A stretch of DNA of 64,000 nt. Source: Porphyromonadaceae bacterium UBA3318 (GTDB lineage: Bacteria; Bacteroidota; Bacteroidia; Bacteroidales; Muribaculaceae). Made by a program: the position numbers and the translations under genes. Of the stretch, positions 61,706-64,000 are shown in pieces. A model generated the notes under the pieces. The model made no database searches. It was given only the letters and a program-made list of their open reading frames with translations, and was not told the origin of the DNA. Every line of letters begins with the position of its first letter. The first letter of the stretch is position 1. Location: assembly GCA_002361235.1 (NCBI GenBank), contig DESI01000005.1, forward strand, positions 4,437 through 68,436. The letters are read 5' to 3'.

Positions 61706-62263
61706 ATGGCAAAGAAATGGATTTGCACCGTATGCGGCTATATCGCAGAGGGTGAGACCGCTCCCGAGAAGTGCCCGATGTGCGGTGCTCCGCAGAGCAA
61801 GTTTAAAGAGCTGAACGAAGAGGATACCCTGAATTTCGTAACCGAGCATGAGATTGGCGTAGCCAAGGGTACGAGCGAGGAGATGATCAAGGATCTGAAC
61901 ACTCACTTCATGGGCGAGTGCACCGAGGTAGGTATGTACCTGGCCATGTCCCGTCAGGCCGACCGCGAGGGTTATCCCGAAATCGCCGAGGCTTTCAAGC
62001 GTTACGCTTGGGAGGAGGCAGAGCACGCTTCCAAGTTCGCCGAGCTGCTCGGCGACATGGTATGGGATACCAAGACCAACCTTGACAAGCGTATGCACGC
62101 CGAGGCCGGCGCCAACGCCGACAAGATGCGTATCGCCCGCAACGCCAAGGAAGCAGGTCTGGACGCTATCCACGACACCGTTCACGAGATGGCCAAGGAC
62201 GAGGCCCGTCACGGCCGCGGCTTCGCCGGTCTCTACGAGCGTTACTTCGGCAACAAGAAATAA
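61706..62263 (+). CDS. Reverse rubrerythrin (rubredoxin domain first)
   Basis: 185 residues. Residues 1-~37 form a short rubredoxin domain ([29 protein letters not shown]) with two CxxC iron-binding pairs. The rest is a ferritin-like four-helix bundle carrying a di-iron centre: [40 protein letters not shown] and [20 protein letters not shown] (the E-x-x-x and E-x-x-H ligand pairs). The order is reversed relative to classical rubrerythrin, as in clostridial revRbr, which reduces peroxide and oxygen. Works in oxidative defence, probably with the rubredoxin encoded at 3283. Monocistronic. Confidence 0.95.
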   Translation: MAKKWICTVCGYIAEGETAPEKCPMCGAPQSKFKELNEEDTLNFVTEHEIGVAKGTSEEMIKDLNTHFMGECTEVGMYLAMSRQADREGYPEIAEAFKRYAWEEAEHASKFAELLGDMVWDTKTNLDKRMHAEAGANADKMRIARNAKEAGLDAIHDTVHEMAKDEARHGRGFAGLYERYFGNKK

Positions 62264-62288
62264 TCGCATCCCGATTATATAACCTCTC

Positions 62289-62322
62289 AAGGGTGTGTCG
62301 ACTTTCCCGTTGACACACCCTT
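62289..62322 (+). terminator. Terminator after the rubrerythrin gene
   Basis: AAGGGTGTGTC / GACACACCCTT perfect 11-bp arms, 12-nt loop, then TTATTTG. Confidence 0.9.
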
Positions 62323-62356
62323 TTATTTGCAGTGCGGGCTGTCCGTGCCGCGCATT

Positions 62357-62490
62357 GCCTCGGAGAGGCACCGGGCTTGTGGCTATTTTCCATGCGCGGC
62401 TCAGAGCACCCACGCCACTAACGACGCAGCTGCTCCTGTTTCTACTGTTCTCCTGTCAAAAACAACTTACGGGCGGTGGGGACACCGCCC
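62357..62490. repeat. Composite intergenic repeat overlapping the tilS 3' end
   Basis: Contains GCCTCGGAGAGGC (62357-62369), a module-A-like AGTGGCGTGGG on the minus strand (~62410-62421), and module B on the minus strand (62429-62463), matching 14089-14120 at about 29 of 30 positions. Next to it GGGCGGTGGGGACACCGCCC (62471-62490) folds with 8-bp arms. The tilS stop codon (62456-62458) is inside module B. Confidence 0.75.
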
Positions 62491-63433
62491 CTCCGGTCGC
62501 CGTAAATTGCAGGGCGGTGCGAGTGGCGCGGATTATGCCGTCGCGGACACACCATTGCTTGCCGGTCTGTGGGCGACCGGCGGCGAACGCCGCCATAATC
62601 TCGCGGGATATATTGGATTTTGTGCCGTAGCGCGTCAGCCATTTATGCAGCAGCCATTGCGGGGCGGCGGATTCTTTCAGCACCCTGTATGGCAACACAG
62701 ATTGATCCTGAAGCGAATCGAGCTCGCGTGCGCCCAGCATATCGAGGGCCTCGGAATCCGACCTGAGATTGGATATGGTCGAAGTGATGGCCTTGCGTGC
62801 GCCGGTCCACTGCGTTTCTATCAGAGGCAGCAGCTCGTTACGGATGAAATTGCGACGATAGTCCGACTGCAGATTGGTGGAATCCGTGACGTAAGCCTGT
62901 CCTATGACATCAAGATATTGCAGAATCTCGGCGCGCGTGACATGCAGCAACGGACGCACCACGTTGTTGGCATCGGGCAGCATTCCGCGCAGCCCGTCTA
63001 TACCGCAGCCTCTGAGCAGGTTCAGGAACAGAGTCTCGATATTGTCGTCCGCGTGATGGGCCACCGCTATCCGGTCGAAGCCGGTTTCCTGAAGCATTCT
63101 ATGGAAATATTCGTACCTCAGTTCGCGACAGGCCACTTCAAGGCTCACATTGTGCGCGGCCTGATATGCAGGCACATCGAAATGTACGATGTCGAGGGTA
63201 ACGTCAAGACCACGGCACAGTTCGATGCAGAAATTCATGTCGCGGTCAGATTCCGCGCCTCGCAGATGGAAATTGCAATGCACCGCCCGGACCCGGACTC
63301 CGATGTTACGAAGCATATACAGCAACGCCACCGAGTCGGCTCCCCCGCTCAAGCCTACTATAGCAGACGTGATGCCGTGCATAAGCGCGCGTACCTGCTG
63401 GTGAATCCCGGCCGTCAATGCAGAATGCTTCAT
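62456..63433 (-). CDS. tilS: tRNA(Ile)-lysidine synthase, C-terminally short
   Basis: 325 residues. PP-loop ATPase signature at the start: AIVGLSGGADSVALLYMLRN; then VRAVHCNFHLRGAESDRDMN, RELRYEYFHRMLQETGFDRI, AVAHHADDNIETLFLNLLRG and GIDGLRGMLPDANNVVRPLL. The substrate-binding helical part follows. Makes lysidine at position 34 of the isoleucine CAU tRNA, an essential step. Many TilS proteins have ~430 residues with a C-terminal domain; here the frame ends after GGAVSPPPVSCF, encoded by repeat-like DNA, with the stop inside module B. Minimal TilS proteins without that domain exist, so activity is likely retained. 5 bp after ruvX. Confidence 0.9.
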   Translation of the reverse strand: MKHSALTAGIHQQVRALMHGITSAIVGLSGGADSVALLYMLRNIGVRVRAVHCNFHLRGAESDRDMNFCIELCRGLDVTLDIVHFDVPAYQAAHNVSLEVACRELRYEYFHRMLQETGFDRIAVAHHADDNIETLFLNLLRGCGIDGLRGMLPDANNVVRPLLHVTRAEILQYLDVIGQAYVTDSTNLQSDYRRNFIRNELLPLIETQWTGARKAITSTISNLRSDSEALDMLGARELDSLQDQSVLPYRVLKESAAPQWLLHKWLTRYGTKSNISREIMAAFAAGRPQTGKQWCVRDGIIRATRTALQFTATGGAVSPPPVSCF

Positions 63434-63438
63434 TATAA

Positions 63439-63855
63439 TTACAGTCTTGGGTTTTCAAGCCACGAAGTCAGAATCAGCACCGCCGACATCTCGTCGGCCA
63501 GTTCCTTGCGCTGACGGTCTGACTTCTTGAAGCCGGCCGTTATCATGTCGCGGTGAGCCTGAACGGAGGTGAAACGCTCGTCCACCATCTCGACGGGCAT
63601 ATCGGGAAGTATCTTTGACAATCGATTCATGAAGGGGCGTATATACCGCATGGATTCCGAATCCTCGCCTCGCACCGTGCGCGGATGACCGATAACGATT
63701 CGCTCCACCGGTTCGTGACTGCAGTAATCGAGAATATACTTTTCAAGGTCGCATGTGCGTTGCGTCGGCAGCCCGTTGGCCGCAATCTTAAGAATGTCGG
63801 TCACCGCCACGCCGCAACGCTTCCGCCCGTAATCTATAGCCAGTACTCGTCCCAT
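63439..63855 (-). CDS. ruvX: Putative pre-16S rRNA nuclease / Holliday junction resolvase YqgF (RuvX)
   Basis: 138 residues, the family's usual size. RNase H-like fold: MGRVLAIDYGRKRCGVAVTD (first Asp), VERIVIGHPRTVRGEDSES, VEMVDERFTSVQAHRDMITA with the E-R-x-T-S signature, and a final helix LADEMSAVLILTSWLE with the closing acidic residue. Matures the 5' end of 16S rRNA; a junction-resolving role is also proposed. Upstream of tilS on the same strand. Confidence 0.94.
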   Translation of the reverse strand: MGRVLAIDYGRKRCGVAVTDILKIAANGLPTQRTCDLEKYILDYCSHEPVERIVIGHPRTVRGEDSESMRYIRPFMNRLSKILPDMPVEMVDERFTSVQAHRDMITAGFKKSDRQRKELADEMSAVLILTSWLENPRL

Positions 63856-63905
63856 ATCTTACTAACGCGCCATTCCCCGATTTATTAGCTAATCACCCGA
63901 CAGTA

Positions 63906-63995
63906 GCTGATAGTGGCGCGGACTCTCCGAGCCTCGCGTCAATCCGGACAACAGTCCTCTTATTTTTGACGGGAGAACAGGAGAACAGGAGAACA
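63906..63995. repeat. Module A + module B repeat at the right edge
   Basis: GCTGATAGTGGCGCG (63907-63921), then an imperfect hairpin GGACTC-TCC-GAGCC (63920-63933), then TTTTTGACGGGAGAACAGGA and further GAACAGGA units (63962-63995). Same order as at 14052-14120. The 145 bp from ruvX to the window edge shows no gene. Confidence 0.7.
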
Positions 63996-64000
63996 TCGGT

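Overview
The window reads as chromosomal DNA of a gut-type Bacteroidales, most like Muribaculaceae. The grounds are the promoter grammar (TTTG, 19-21 bp, TAnnTTTG found before many genes), near-absence of Shine-Dalgarno sites, and gene families typical of the order: DUF5063, DUF1015, a Nudix-type AraR, OstA-like and parvulin-chain envelope genes, a C10 protease with a DUF3244-like partner, and a BACON lipoprotein. Most genes are GC-rich; 14.2-18.6 kb is clearly AT-rich. I saw no tRNA, rRNA, CRISPR array, transposase or prophage.

Layout. 0-6.4 kb: an edge-truncated Ntn hydrolase, DUF1015, a secreted CotH-kinase-like protein, a 52-residue rubredoxin, an EamA transporter, an AraC regulator and an unknown membrane-anchored protein. 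6.4-11.7 kb: class II ribonucleotide reductase (nrdJ) and a CBM20-bearing amylomaltase (malQ). 11.8-14 kb: two envelope or secreted proteins. 14.0-18.6 kb: an AT-rich islet with a BACON lipoprotein, C10 cysteine protease, DUF3244-like protein and a divergent TPR-membrane-helical regulator. 18.6-25.4 kb: PAS protein, mutL, OstA, SurA and a SurA-like lipoprotein, read leftward as one operon. 25.5-33 kb: an arabinose operon read leftward (galM, sodium symporter, araR, araD, araA, araB) with a palindromic candidate operator over its promoter. 33-41.2 kb: parvulin foldase, recQ, and tig-clpP-clpX. 41.3-45.4 kb: yicC-gmk-nadD-DUF5063-M18 aminopeptidase. 45.4-48.5 kb: ABC ATPase, permease, GntR regulator, TraB/GumN. 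48.8-61.2 kb, rightward: phosphohexomutase, flavin reductase, PBP1A, a biotin carboxyltransferase with two biotinyl domains, rpmE2, def, ettA, and an AspT/YidE-type transporter. 61.2-64 kb: a large nested palindrome, reverse rubrerythrin, then tilS and ruvX on the minus strand.

How the genes fit together. Arabinose use is nearly complete (mutarotation, uptake, isomerase, kinase, epimerase, sensor). Outer-membrane biogenesis is supplied by two parvulin-family sets and OstA. Protein quality control (tig/clpP/clpX) and oxygen defence (rubredoxin plus reverse rubrerythrin) suit an anaerobe.

The least explained material is intergenic. There is a dispersed family of short palindromes with a constant GGA/TCC loop and variable, compensating stems, and a companion module beginning TTGACRGGAGAACAG. 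A 374-bp four-copy nested palindrome follows the AspT-like gene, and a pair of inverted copies of one hairpin element flanks ettA. Repeat-family sequence also forms the end of a shortened tilS. These are the best candidates for something undescribed here.
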